Assembly (NCBI GenBank): GCA_026225565.1
Contig: JAMFTA010000121.1
Coordinates: forward strand, 1-44,951
Source of the DNA: Caulobacter sp.
GTDB lineage: Bacteria > Pseudomonadota > Alphaproteobacteria > Caulobacterales > Caulobacteraceae
DNA: 44,951 nucleotides
Direction: 5' to 3'
The notes beneath the pieces were generated by a model. The model saw only the letters and a program-made list of their open reading frames with translations. It was not told where the DNA came from and searched no databases. Numbering within the stretch: the first letter of the stretch is position 1; each line of letters opens with the position of its first letter. Made by a program: the position numbers and the translations under genes. Positions 26,238-33,612 of this stretch are shown in pieces.

Positions 26238-26471
26238 ATGGCCGAAAAACCGTCTCCCACCACGTTGAAACTCTCCATCGCGGGCCTCAGCTTGCTGGTA
26301 GCCTTGTCGGGCTATGGGGTGTTTCTCGCCTTCAAGATCGGCGGCTTCAGCAAGATCACCGTCCATGGCTGGACCGCCCTCAGCATCGCCGTGGTCGCCA
26401 CCGCCGTCTTGACCGGCGGGCTGATCTGGCTGGCCTTCTATTCCGCTACCCACGGCTACGATGATCGGTGA
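26238..26471 (+). CDS. Small two-helix membrane protein
   Basis: 77 residues from ATG 26238 with GAGGT 6 nt upstream. There are two hydrophobic helices (about 11-33 and 45-68), a short cytoplasmic start MAEKPSPTTLK and a polar end HGYDDR. I do not recognise the family. It lies 107 bp after phnE and ends 17 bp from the convergent MocR gene. The AT-rich palindrome upstream suggests its own promoter, so it need not belong to the phn operon. Confidence 0.7.
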   Translation: MAEKPSPTTLKLSIAGLSLLVALSGYGVFLAFKIGGFSKITVHGWTALSIAVVATAVLTGGLIWLAFYSATHGYDDR

Positions 26472-26488
26472 TGCGTCGCCGAGCGGTG

Positions 26489-27886
26489 TCAGACCACCAT
26501 GGCGGCGCCCTTAGCTGGCTGAACTAGGAGATCTCCCACCCTTTGTAGGCTTTGAGCCAGGAGTTCCCGCCCGCCCGCGGCGCCCAGGCCCAGGCGCACG
26601 GCTTCAGGGGCGTCGCCGAGGGCGAAGGCGTCGGCGGCCACCACGCTCACCCCGATCGAGCGCAGGCGAGAAACGAAGTCGGCCCGCTTCCACGGCGTCG
26701 GTAAGTTCAGCCAGATATGAAATCCCTCCGGATCGGTTCTCATGCATTCGCGAGGCAGGATGCACGCGGCGATGGCCTGACGGGCCTTGGCCTCTGCGCG
26801 GATGGCGTCACGGATGGCGCCGGCTGTCCCGTCCTCGATCCATCGGGTGGCGATGGCGGCGGTCAGGGGCGAGGCCATCGAGGCGGTGGCCCGGATGATC
26901 CCCGCCAGCCGCTCCGCGGCGCGGGCGTCCGGCGTCGCCAGATAGGCCAGACGAAGGGCGGGGGCGATGCATTTGGCGAGGCCGGCGATGTGATAGACCA
27001 TGTCGGGCGCGATAGCTGCAAACGGCGGAACCGGGTTGGTGGGCAGGGCGCCATAGGCGTCGTCCTCGATCAGCATCACCCCGTGTTTGCGCGCTATGGC
27101 GACGATCTGTTTTCGCCGGGCCAGGGGAATGGTCAGGGTGGTAGGGTTCTGGATCGTCGGATTGCAATAGTAGGCCTTGGGGCGCGCCGCCTCGCACAGC
27201 CGCTCGAACGCCTCGGGGATCGGGCCTTGGTCGTCGTTGGGCGCCGCCAAAAGGCGCAGACGCAGATGGGCGGCGAGGGCCAGAAAGCCCGGATAGGTGA
27301 GGGGGTCCGCCAGCACTCCGTCGCCCGGCGAGGTCAGGGCGCCGGCGACGGCGAGCAGCGCCCCTTGCGCGCCAGGCGCCACCAGCACCCGGTCGGGGGT
27401 GATCCCAGCTAGGCGCTCGGAAAGCCATTTGGTCCCCGCCAGTCGATCCGTCGCGGTTCCGCCCGCCTCTTGGTAGCGCAACATGAGATCGAGCCCGCCT
27501 GCAGTTTCCAGACCGGCGATGTCTCGCCACATGCGGGTGTTGAGGGGCGCGTCCCGAAAGCGCGGCGGCATGTTCATGCTCATGTCCAGCATCCCGTCAT
27601 CGCCCCCGGCGGGCGGGGCGGAGCGGGCGCGCACATAGGTGCCCTGGCCAACCCGTCCCTCCACCAATCCGCGCTGGCGGGCCTCGGCGTAGGCGCGGGT
27701 GACGGTGGTGAAGTCGATGCCGAGCGCGCCGGCCAGGGTGCGCTGGGGCGGTAATCGCGCGCCCACGGCCAGGCGGCCAGAGGCGATGTCGGCCTCAAGC
27801 GCATCGGCGATGGCCAGATAGACCGGCCCGGCTTTTTTCGAGATCGAAGGGGTCCAAGCCAGGTCCACGTCGTCGGTCTGCCTCAT
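26489..27886 (-). CDS. MocR-type GntR/aminotransferase-fusion regulator
   Basis: 465 residues from ATG 27886. An N-terminal GntR winged helix (about 17-85; ADIASGRLAVGARLPPQRTLAGALG, then TTVTRAYAEARQRGLVEGRVGQGTYV) is joined to a fold-type I aminotransferase domain. The PLP Lys is expected in YHIAGLAKCIAPALRLAYLA. MocR proteins such as PdxR and GabR use PLP or its adducts to control transcription. Upstream in-frame codons to 28192 look non-coding. There is no vitamin B6 or GABA gene nearby, so the target is unknown. Direct repeats just upstream suggest autoregulation. Confidence 0.9.
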   Translation of the reverse strand: MRQTDDVDLAWTPSISKKAGPVYLAIADALEADIASGRLAVGARLPPQRTLAGALGIDFTTVTRAYAEARQRGLVEGRVGQGTYVRARSAPPAGGDDGMLDMSMNMPPRFRDAPLNTRMWRDIAGLETAGGLDLMLRYQEAGGTATDRLAGTKWLSERLAGITPDRVLVAPGAQGALLAVAGALTSPGDGVLADPLTYPGFLALAAHLRLRLLAAPNDDQGPIPEAFERLCEAARPKAYYCNPTIQNPTTLTIPLARRKQIVAIARKHGVMLIEDDAYGALPTNPVPPFAAIAPDMVYHIAGLAKCIAPALRLAYLATPDARAAERLAGIIRATASMASPLTAAIATRWIEDGTAGAIRDAIRAEAKARQAIAACILPRECMRTDPEGFHIWLNLPTPWKRADFVSRLRSIGVSVVAADAFALGDAPEAVRLGLGAAGGRELLAQSLQRVGDLLVQPAKGAAMVV

Positions 27887-27897
27887 CCGCACCCATC

Positions 27898-27915
27898 CAT
27901 ACAATAAGCATACAA
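27898..27915 (-). promoter_or_regulatory. Direct-repeat operator candidate for the MocR regulator
   Basis: CATACAA occurs twice in the same orientation (27898-27904 and 27909-27915) with an 11-bp period, about one helical turn, 12 bp upstream of the regulator's ATG. Read on the gene strand this is TTGTATG-N4-TTGTATG. MocR regulators such as PdxR and GabR often bind direct repeats at their own promoter. The site is seen; binding is inferred. Confidence 0.5.
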
Positions 27916-28059
27916 GTAGACGACGGGCGACGTCGTCGCAAGCCGCCCTAGCGATCCGCCCTGGCTTTGATACGCACGCTGACGGTCTTGGCGGCGGTGA
28001 GCATGTTAGGGTGAACCAGCGCCCACCACGCGCCATCATCGTCAAAGTCTGGAGGCGCC

Positions 28060-28443
28060 ATGCCTGACACCCGTCCGTTGCACGTTCGCGTTCAAGTCCT
28101 GGCGGAACGCTACGACGCTCTGGCGCTCGGCGCAGGGAAGCGGGCGAACCAAAGTCGACAGGACGCCGGCAATCATCGCCGCGACGCCGCAACCCTGCAT
28201 GAGGCGGCCGATGCTCTATCGCGGGTGGGGCAGGTCAGTTTTCGCCAGACCTGGCCCTATGCGGTGGTGTTTCCCGACAATGCAGCCACCCCCGGCGGGC
28301 ACAACGTCCGTAAGCCCGATGGGACAGCGGTGTTCAGGCAACCGGTGGAGCAAGGGATCGCGCAGCAGGCTTGCGACGCCTTGAATCAAGGCTGGAGCGA
28401 AGATCGAGGGGAGGCGGGCCAGCCAATCCCTACGCCTCCCTGA
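28060..28443 (+). CDS. Hypothetical protein
   Basis: 127 residues from ATG 28060, preceded by GGAGG at 4 nt. The first third is Arg/Ala-rich (YDALALGAGKRANQSRQDAG). The middle has QTWPYAVVFPDN...GGHNVRKPDGTAVFRQPVEQ, which looks like a compact soluble domain. No signal peptide or transmembrane segment is seen. I do not recognise a family. It overlaps the opposing small gene by 14 bp at the 3' ends. Confidence 0.55.
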   Translation: MPDTRPLHVRVQVLAERYDALALGAGKRANQSRQDAGNHRRDAATLHEAADALSRVGQVSFRQTWPYAVVFPDNAATPGGHNVRKPDGTAVFRQPVEQGIAQQACDALNQGWSEDRGEAGQPIPTPP

Positions 28444-28693
28444 GGTGTTCCGCCTCGGCGGCGAATTGGGCTGCCTTTTCCAGGACGGCGAGCCTCTGAT
28501 CGCCATCGAGAGTACTGGCCAGATCGATCAGCCATTTCACATCGGCCTCCACCGTTTCAACGGGGCGCAGAGATTGCGAACGCATGGCTGACGGATCGGG
28601 AACGGGCATCGAGATCGCGTCCAAAGAATGTCTGGTAGTCGACATATCATTGTTCGTGCGTGGATCAATGAGCGGATTAACCCGGATCGGCAT
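28430..28693 (-). CDS. Hypothetical protein with helical C-terminus
   Basis: 87 residues from ATG 28693; the start is uncertain. The C-terminal half (VKWLIDLASTLDGDQRLAVLEKAAQFAAEAEHLREA) is a convincing amphipathic helix pair with normal codon use. The first 30 residues are less G/C-biased, so ATG 28648 or a later start is possible. No ribosome-binding site is clear for any of them. Function unknown. Confidence 0.5.
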   Translation of the reverse strand: MPIRVNPLIDPRTNNDMSTTRHSLDAISMPVPDPSAMRSQSLRPVETVEADVKWLIDLASTLDGDQRLAVLEKAAQFAAEAEHLREA

Positions 28694-29108
28694 GGCGACG
28701 ACCGCCGAGCGCGGATCTGGCCCAGGGCGCGGCGTCCAATGGGTGTAATTCGCCGCCGGCGCGGCCCTGAGGGGCCGCTATGGAGCCGCTGAAATCTCGT
28801 CCGGCATTGAGGCCATCTGTGGGACGAGATACGCCTTGGCGGTCTGGACCGGACTTGACAATGGCCCTGTCCCGGCGCTGAAACTTTCGCCGTCGCCCGA
28901 CGAGGTCGCGCCCAGGGATCGCCCCCAACGCCCAGTGCTCGCACCTTGCCTTTGGTGTCACGTTGGAGATTTGCAAGGCGGTTTTCGCCGCAATCCTATA
29001 GGGGCGCTTCGCATCATGGCGGGCGTTAAGTGTTTGTCATATAACGACCTTCTTGTGGACTTGAACCGTCGCTAGAGCAGCGGCGGGGGACAGTGTTGGA
29101 GCAACGCC
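28694..29108. other. 415-bp gap with two perfect inverted repeats
   Basis: I see no convincing gene here; an open frame at 28836-29075 (+) lacks a ribosome-binding site and has poor composition. The gap contains a 7-bp stem with a 4-nt loop (GCGGCCC-tgag-GGGCCGC, 28761-28778). It also contains a 9-bp stem with a 19-nt loop (ATCTCGTCC...GGACGAGAT, 28794-28830) and a TTGACA hexamer at 28855-28860. This could be a structured RNA or the promoter region of the small gene at 29109. Confidence 0.4.
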
Positions 29109-29342
29109 ATGGTTCACACAATTTGCGTTAAGCCGTTCGACGCCGGGTGGGCCGTCGCATCCGACGGCGCCGACAACGACATGCTGTTTTTGAGCGGCGC
29201 CAAGGCCGAGGCGGCGGCCAGGTCACTCGCGCGGATGCTGGCCGACAGTGGACGTTCGGCCAAGATTGAGATCTGGCTGCGCGATGGGCAACTGGCGGCG
29301 CAGTTCGTCTGCCCGCCAGGGCGCGCGCTCTACGCCGATTGA
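29109..29342 (+). CDS. Small hypothetical protein
   Basis: 77 residues from ATG 29109 with GGAG 8 nt upstream. The layout of a short beta-hairpin (ICVKPFDAGWAVASDGADNDMLFLSG), a helix (AKAEAAARSLARMLADSG) and a final strand (AKIEIWLRDGQLAAQF) resembles DUF2188-type domains. Those are small cytoplasmic proteins of unknown role, and the similarity is by eye only. It stands alone. Confidence 0.65.
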   Translation: MVHTICVKPFDAGWAVASDGADNDMLFLSGAKAEAAARSLARMLADSGRSAKIEIWLRDGQLAAQFVCPPGRALYAD

Positions 29343-29626
29343 GCCGCGGGGCCGAGATGTCATTGCCGCCTTTCAGAACGTCGCTGGGGATACCGCACGA
29401 ACGCCCTCGATCTTCAAAATCACGAACCTTCAGACTGCCTGCGTCCAATCGCGATTGAGCGTCGCACCTCATTGGTGAAGCCCACGACCCTGACCATGAT
29501 GGCCTGTGCGGCGGGCCGCAGCGGTGCTGTCGATCGTCGCCCTGGTCATCGGCCATTTGGCCCGCTAGAGGGATTGGCGACGGTCGCCAAATTCAGGTCG
29601 CGGCCTTGCTCTGTTGAGGACCGCCG

Positions 29627-30019
29627 ATGAAGCGCCTGCTCGCCGTCCCTGTCCTCGGACTGATCTGCATGGGCGCGCTGGCGTCTCCGGCCGCCGCGGA
29701 GGTCTCGGGGCCCTGGCACGTGGCAGGCAAGATCGGCGCCTCCGTCTTCACGCTGAACTGTGTGTTCAAGCCGGATGGGGCGCATCTTGGCGGCGTCTGC
29801 ACGGAGGCGTCCAGCAACGATCCCAAGGTCAAGTCCGGGCGCGCCCATCCCCTGACCGCCGGCGGTGTCACCGGCGACCAGGTGAGCTGGACCTATCGCA
29901 CAAGCTTTCTACTGGCGACGTTCAACGTCACCTTCGAGGGAACCCAGGCTGGCGACCGCATGAGCGGCGCGATCACCGTCATGGGGCGCAAGGGCGACTT
30001 CACCGCCGCCAAGGAATAA
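29627..30019 (+). CDS. Exported small beta-rich protein
   Basis: 130 residues from ATG 29627, with GAGGA 5 nt upstream. A signal peptide ends at AAAEV (about residue 24). The mature part (GPWHVAGKIGASVFTLNCVFKPDGAHLGGVC, then SWTYRTSFLLATFNVTFEGT and MSGAITVMGRKGDFTAAKE) alternates hydrophobic residues like an antiparallel beta-barrel and has two Cys that may pair. A lipocalin-like fold is possible; no ligand can be proposed. The 284 bp upstream hold no gene I can support. Confidence 0.75.
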   Translation: MKRLLAVPVLGLICMGALASPAAAEVSGPWHVAGKIGASVFTLNCVFKPDGAHLGGVCTEASSNDPKVKSGRAHPLTAGGVTGDQVSWTYRTSFLLATFNVTFEGTQAGDRMSGAITVMGRKGDFTAAKE

Positions 30020-30142
30020 CCACAGCAGCGTTGAGAGCGCCGCGGGGGTCCGCGCGATTGTCCATATCTCCACGGTACGGGTCAGCGCCGCGGCGGACGG
30101 CCTGCATCTGGTTGCGGTGTCGGAGCCGGTCAGCCGGGCGTC

Positions 30143-30325
30143 TTAGCCCGTATGGCTATGGACCGGATGTCCGCTGGCCGCCGGGTCATCGAGGCCATGC
30201 TTGCGCCAAGTCGATCGCTGCACCGGAGGCTGGGTGAACCAAACCATGAACATCAAAAGTGACGGATAGCCGACGACGAAGATGAAGAAGATGGCGAAAA
30301 CTAGGATCAGTTCAGATAGCGTCAT
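30143..30325 (-). CDS. 60-residue membrane protein, likely hypoxia-regulated
   Basis: It starts at ATG 30325, with AGGAGG at 5 nt, and ends at 30143. An N-terminal hydrophobic helix (about 5-30, with two Phe-rich segments around a GYPS break) is followed by the polar tail FTQPPVQRSTWRKHGLDDPAASGHPVHSHTG, which ends with three His. It does not match CcoQ, FixS/CcoS or CydX. A perfect FNR/FixK box lies 51 bp upstream of the ATG, in class II position for a start near 30341. A small subunit or assembly partner of a micro-oxic respiratory complex is a reasonable guess only. Confidence 0.75.
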   Translation of the reverse strand: MTLSELILVFAIFFIFVVGYPSLLMFMVWFTQPPVQRSTWRKHGLDDPAASGHPVHSHTG

Positions 30326-30375
30326 GGCGTCCTCCTACGATAAGGACACTCGACCGCAACCCAGATCCCTCGACC

Positions 30376-30389
30376 TTGATCCCGATCAA
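30376..30389 (-). promoter_or_regulatory. FNR/FixK box
   Basis: TTGAT-CCCG-ATCAA is a perfect match to the FNR/FixK dyad and the second in this window. It lies 57 bp (centre to ATG) before the 60-residue membrane protein gene and 32 bp beyond the purU stop, so it can serve only the small gene. No clear -10 element is seen at the expected distance. Confidence 0.8.
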
Positions 30390-30420
30390 GGGATGTGAAT
30401 TAAAGGGCCGCTGAAACGCT

Positions 30421-31299
30421 TTATCGGCCAAAGACCACTGTCTTCACCCCGTTGATCAGGATGCGGTGCTCGGCGTGCCAGACCACCGCCCGCGCCAGCA
30501 CGGAGCATTCAATGTCCTGGCCGATCTTGACCAGATCGTCGGGGGTATGGCCGTGGTCCACCCGCTGCACCCCCTGCTCGATGATCGGACCCTCGTCGAG
30601 ATCGGTGGTGACGTAGTGGGCGGTGGCGCCGATAATCTTCACCCCCCGCTCGAACGCCTGGTGATAGGGCTTGGCGCCCTTGAAGCTCGGCAGGAACGAG
30701 TGGTGGATGTTGATGCAGCGCCCGGCCAGCCGTTCGCACATCTGCGGCGACAGGATCTGCATGTAGCGGGCCAGCACCACCAGATCGACGGCAAGCGCGT
30801 TCACCAGGGCCAGGAATTGGTCTTCCTGGGCCGCCTTGGTCTCCTTGGTCACCGGCAGGAGGTGGAAGGGCAGGCCATTCCACTCCACGAAGGAGCGCAT
30901 GGCGTCGTGGTTGGAGACCACTCCGACGATCTCCACCGGCAGCTGGCCTGAACGCCAGCGGTGCAAGAGGTCATAGAGGCAATGGCCGAACCTGGAGACG
31001 GCGATCAGCACCCGCGGTTTGATGGCCGCCGCGTGCAGGCTCCACTGCATGTCGAAGCGGCGGGCGATCAGCGCAAAGCCGCGCTCCAGGTCAGCCTTGT
31101 CGGGCATGGCGGCGCCGTCGGCGCGAAACACCGTGCGCATGTAGAACTCGTCGGCGATGGCGTCGTTGAAGTGGTTGGACTCCACGATCGAGGCGTCGTT
31201 GTCAGACAGGAAGCTGGAGACGGCCGCCACCACGCCCTTGCGGTCTGGGCACTTGACCACCAGCACGAAGTCGTCGGCGGTCTTTGACGGTTTGGTCAT
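30421..31299 (-). CDS. purU: Formyltetrahydrofolate deformylase
   Basis: This 292-residue cytoplasmic enzyme hydrolyses 10-formyl-THF to THF and formate, which balances the one-carbon pool and feeds purine synthesis. An N-terminal ACT domain (about 10-85; VKCPDRKGVVAAVSSFL) is followed by the formyltransferase fold with the catalytic Asn-His-Asp set: INIHHSFLPSFKGAKPYHQAF and TTDLDEGPIIEQ. Length matches the family. It stands alone. Confidence 0.95.
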   Translation of the reverse strand: MTKPSKTADDFVLVVKCPDRKGVVAAVSSFLSDNDASIVESNHFNDAIADEFYMRTVFRADGAAMPDKADLERGFALIARRFDMQWSLHAAAIKPRVLIAVSRFGHCLYDLLHRWRSGQLPVEIVGVVSNHDAMRSFVEWNGLPFHLLPVTKETKAAQEDQFLALVNALAVDLVVLARYMQILSPQMCERLAGRCINIHHSFLPSFKGAKPYHQAFERGVKIIGATAHYVTTDLDEGPIIEQGVQRVDHGHTPDDLVKIGQDIECSVLARAVVWHAEHRILINGVKTVVFGR

Positions 31300-31599
31300 C
31301 GATGGTCTTTCGCGGGCCTGAGGGGCGTTCCGTGCAAGCGCAGGGCGACGCGACTTTGGCTAGTCTAATTCTCTACGCCGCAAGCTCTTTTTGATGCCGG
31401 CCCCGGACCGATCGCCGGACGAGCGCCTTGTCCCGTTCGCCGATCTCAGCGCGCCAGACCCATGACCTTCCCACTGGAGATCGGCGAGGCGGTGGACGAG
31501 CGGCGGATACAACCTTTTACAATTGCACGCTTAACGGGTGTTAAAATTGGGTCTACACCTCACAACGTAGGCGTCCGGCGGTAAATCGCACGTGAGACC
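31300..31599. other. Intergenic region with TTAAC-GGGT-GTTAA palindrome
   Basis: No gene is apparent. The right part is AT-rich for this genome and holds a perfect dyad TTAAC-GGGT-GTTAA (31530-31545 area, arms at 31531 and 31540), close to AATTG/CAATT repeats. It may be the promoter region of the short reading frames that follow at 31600 and 31714. CtrA needs TTAA-N7-TTAA and this has 6, so it does not fit. Confidence 0.35.
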
Positions 31600-31710
31600 A
31601 TGGCCTTTTCACAAGCCGATCATCTGAATTTCCTCAACCTCCTCACTGGGCCGCCATTCGGCCCAGATGGTTGGCCCCAGGCGCTGCCGCCACTGCTCAA
31701 GCGGCGGTGA
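31600..31710 (+). CDS. Very short reading frame, possible leader peptide
   Basis: 36 codons from ATG 31600 to TGA 31708-31710, ending 3 bp before the next ATG. The peptide has an amphipathic start (FSQADHLNFLNLL) and a Gly/Pro-rich middle (GPPFGPDGWPQ). A GTGAG lies 4 nt upstream. Tight spacing to the next gene suggests translational coupling, but composition alone does not prove coding. Confidence 0.3.
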   Translation: MAFSQADHLNFLNLLTGPPFGPDGWPQALPPLLKRR

Positions 31711-31713
31711 GCG

Positions 31714-31944
31714 ATGAACCATCCACCGAGCAAGCCGCAGTCTGGCCGAAGCCCTCCCGCCGCTGCGGTCAGGGATGCGGAGGCGCCTACAGATCGCCCC
31801 TACCCCCGACCTTTGGTGATTCTTGGCGTCGTTCTGTTTTGCCTGGGATTTTGGGTTGGATGTTACATTGCCGCATCCAGAACCTTCGCCGCCGCCAGAC
31901 TGGAAAACCCCCAGCTGGAGAAGGCGAGCCATGCGTTCAATTGA
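31714..31944 (+). CDS. Small single-pass membrane protein
   Basis: 76 residues from ATG 31714. A Pro/Ser-rich cytoplasmic start of about 32 residues is followed by one strong transmembrane helix (PLVILGVVLFCLGFWVGCYIA, split by GFWVG) and a short polar tail. GGTGAG lies 3 nt upstream. I do not recognise the family. It could be co-transcribed with the 36-codon frame before it. Confidence 0.5.
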   Translation: MNHPPSKPQSGRSPPAAAVRDAEAPTDRPYPRPLVILGVVLFCLGFWVGCYIAASRTFAAARLENPQLEKASHAFN

Positions 31945-32036
31945 TGCATTCACTATGGCGAGCAATGGATCGCAACCCAAATTCCAAGCAAGGCGACTGC
32001 AAGACCGTCGCCGCAAGCAAGCGGGCGGCGTCAGGC

Positions 32037-32240
32037 TCAGACCGGCTTGGCGCCTGGGGCGCCGCACTTGGCGAACTTGCCCTTGGCGTCCTTGCAGCGG
32101 ACCACCACCGGCTTGGCCGGGGGCGGGCACTTAACGAACTTACCCTTGGCGTCCTTGCACGGCGCAGCTATCGCCGGGGCGGCGCCCAGGGCGGTGAGGC
32201 TGAACGCCAGAACGGCGGCGAAGGCGAGGGCGTTGCGCAT
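32037..32240 (-). CDS. Small secreted protein with duplicated CKDAKGKFxKC motif
   Basis: 67 residues from ATG 32240, with GGAG 8 nt upstream. A signal peptide ends at AIAAP (about residue 26). The mature 41 residues are two copies of an 11-residue unit, CKDAKGKFVKC and CKDAKGKFAKC, joined by PPPAKPVVVR. Each unit is basic with a Cys at each end, which fits one small disulfide loop per unit. The function is unknown; similar short Lys/Cys secreted proteins occur in Caulobacterales as I recall. It is monocistronic, convergent with the gene at 31714. Confidence 0.75.
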   Translation of the reverse strand: MRNALAFAAVLAFSLTALGAAPAIAAPCKDAKGKFVKCPPPAKPVVVRCKDAKGKFAKCGAPGAKPV

Positions 32241-32325
32241 GACAGTCTCTCCGGGAGCGTGAGTCGGAGGCTGACATGAGAGGCCTGCCGCGGCAAGATC
32301 GTGCGGCGCGACCCCTCGATGACGG

Positions 32326-33132
32326 TCAGGCGGCCGCCTTCTCGCGATAGCGAGCCGCCGGCTTATCCCGGCCGACGTTCGCGGCCATGGCCAGGCGGGC
32401 CGCGGCATAGGCGTCCCACTGGGCGGCGTCGGGCAGGGAGGGCAGGGTGATCAGCTCATGCTTGTCGAAGCCGACCAGGGCGGCGTCCACCAGATCGTCC
32501 ACCCCCATCACCGTGCCGGCGGGCAGGTCAGAAAGCTTGCGCCCGCCCCGCTCCCAGATCTCGGTGGCGGTGGCTGCGGGCAGCACCGCTTGCACATAGA
32601 GTCCCTTTGAGCCCAGTTCGGCCTGCAAGGCCTGGGAGAAGGTGATGACAAAGGCCTTGGTGGCGCTGTAGAGCCCTGGCATCATCTCCGGGATAAAGCC
32701 CAGCACCGAGGCTAGGTTGACGATCGACCCGCCGCCGCGCGCCAGGAAGCCGGGGATCGCCGCGCCCGCCAGCCGCGTCACCGCGGTGACGTTCAGATCG
32801 ATCAGCGCTTCCTGCTTGTCCAGGTCGGCGTCGGCGAAGCCGCCCTGGCTGCCCATGCCAGCGTTATTGACCAGAAGGGTGATCGATGGGTCGCTCCGCA
32901 GTCGCTGCTCGATGGCGCGCAGGTCGGTCTTGTCGGTCAGGTCGGCCTTGATCACGGCGACCGTCACGCCGGTCTCGGTGCGCAGGCGATCGGCCAGGGC
33001 GTTCAGGCGGTCCACGTCTCGCGCCACCAGGATCAGGTCATAGCCGCGCTTGGCCAGTCGGTCGGCATAGACCGCGCCGATGCCGGTGGAGGCCCCGGTG
33101 ACCAGGGCCGCGCCTTTGTTCGATCCGCTCAT
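32326..33132 (-). CDS. SDR family NAD(P)-dependent oxidoreductase
   Basis: This 268-residue classical short-chain dehydrogenase has the cofactor motif TGASTGIG (about 12-19), NNAG (about 90), catalytic Ser (NLASVLG) and YSATK (about 155-159). The Arg in VARDVDR after the second strand suggests NADP. The substrate is unknown. It is divergent from a HxlR regulator across 90 bp, the usual arrangement for a regulator and its target. Confidence 0.9.
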   Translation of the reverse strand: MSGSNKGAALVTGASTGIGAVYADRLAKRGYDLILVARDVDRLNALADRLRTETGVTVAVIKADLTDKTDLRAIEQRLRSDPSITLLVNNAGMGSQGGFADADLDKQEALIDLNVTAVTRLAGAAIPGFLARGGGSIVNLASVLGFIPEMMPGLYSATKAFVITFSQALQAELGSKGLYVQAVLPAATATEIWERGGRKLSDLPAGTVMGVDDLVDAALVGFDKHELITLPSLPDAAQWDAYAAARLAMAANVGRDKPAARYREKAAA

Positions 33133-33222
33133 TTCAATCTCCGATATTGTCGCTTTGTCGCCGGCTCGGAGCGTGCCGCTCCGTCACTTGCATAATGATA
33201 GTAGCTAGGCCATCTCTTCGCC
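33133..33222. promoter_or_regulatory. Shared promoter region of the SDR and HxlR genes
   Basis: 90 bp lie between the two divergent starts. The right half is AT-rich (TTGCATAATGATAGTAGCTAG, 33187-33207), and TGATAGTA resembles half of the ATAGTA-type sites bound by some HxlR proteins. No full dyad is seen. Confidence 0.35.
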
Positions 33223-33612
33223 ATGCAACGCACGAGTTTTTCTGACATGCCGTGTCCCGTAGCTCGCACCCTCGACAAGGTGGGCGAGTGGTGGAGCATG
33301 TTGATCCTGCGGGACTCCTTCTTCGGGCTGACCCGTTTCGATCAGTTCCAGACCAGCCTCGGCATAGCGCCCAACATGCTGACCCGCCGCCTGAACGCCC
33401 TGGTGGACGGCGGCCTGCTGGAGCGCCGCCGTTACAGCGAGCATCCGCCCCGGGACGAGTATGTGCTGACGGGGCGGGGGCGGGACTTCCTGCCGGTGCT
33501 GCAGGCGCTGCAGGCTTTTGGGGAGGCGCATTTTCCGCGGGGGGCGGTGGAGGCAGGGTCGGCGGACGCCCCCGAGGGCGCGGAAGCAGCGGTGATCAGC
33601 CCCCGGGGGTGA
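33223..33612 (+). CDS. HxlR family transcriptional regulator
   Basis: This 129-residue winged-helix protein has the family signature MPCPVARTLDKVGEWWSMLILRD at the start, with the redox-prone Cys11, then LGIAPNMLTRRLNALVDGGLLERRRYSEHPPRDEYVLTGRG. It probably controls the divergent SDR gene and may sense reactive aldehydes, quinones or oxidants, as YodB/HypR relatives do; that is inference. The start could also be ATG 33247. Its end overlaps the opposing gene by 17 bp. Confidence 0.9.
   Translation: MQRTSFSDMPCPVARTLDKVGEWWSMLILRDSFFGLTRFDQFQTSLGIAPNMLTRRLNALVDGGLLERRRYSEHPPRDEYVLTGRGRDFLPVLQALQAFGEAHFPRGAVEAGSADAPEGAEAAVISPRG

Noticed and set aside
28836-29075. 79-codon open frame on the plus strand
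   Set aside because: There is no ribosome-binding site, composition is irregular, and no recognisable domain; it lies in a gap with hairpins.
29614-30237. 207-codon open frame on the plus strand
   Set aside because: It is out of frame with the exported protein at 29627-30019, which has a signal peptide and a good ribosome-binding site; the longer frame is Arg-rich shadow sequence.
31531-31544. TTAA-N6-TTAA as a CtrA site
   Set aside because: CtrA needs a 7-bp spacer; here it is 6. I kept it only as an unassigned palindrome.
31609-32130. 173-codon open frame on the minus strand
   Set aside because: It runs across the small membrane-protein gene and past the end of the Cys-repeat gene, with no family features and no credible start site.
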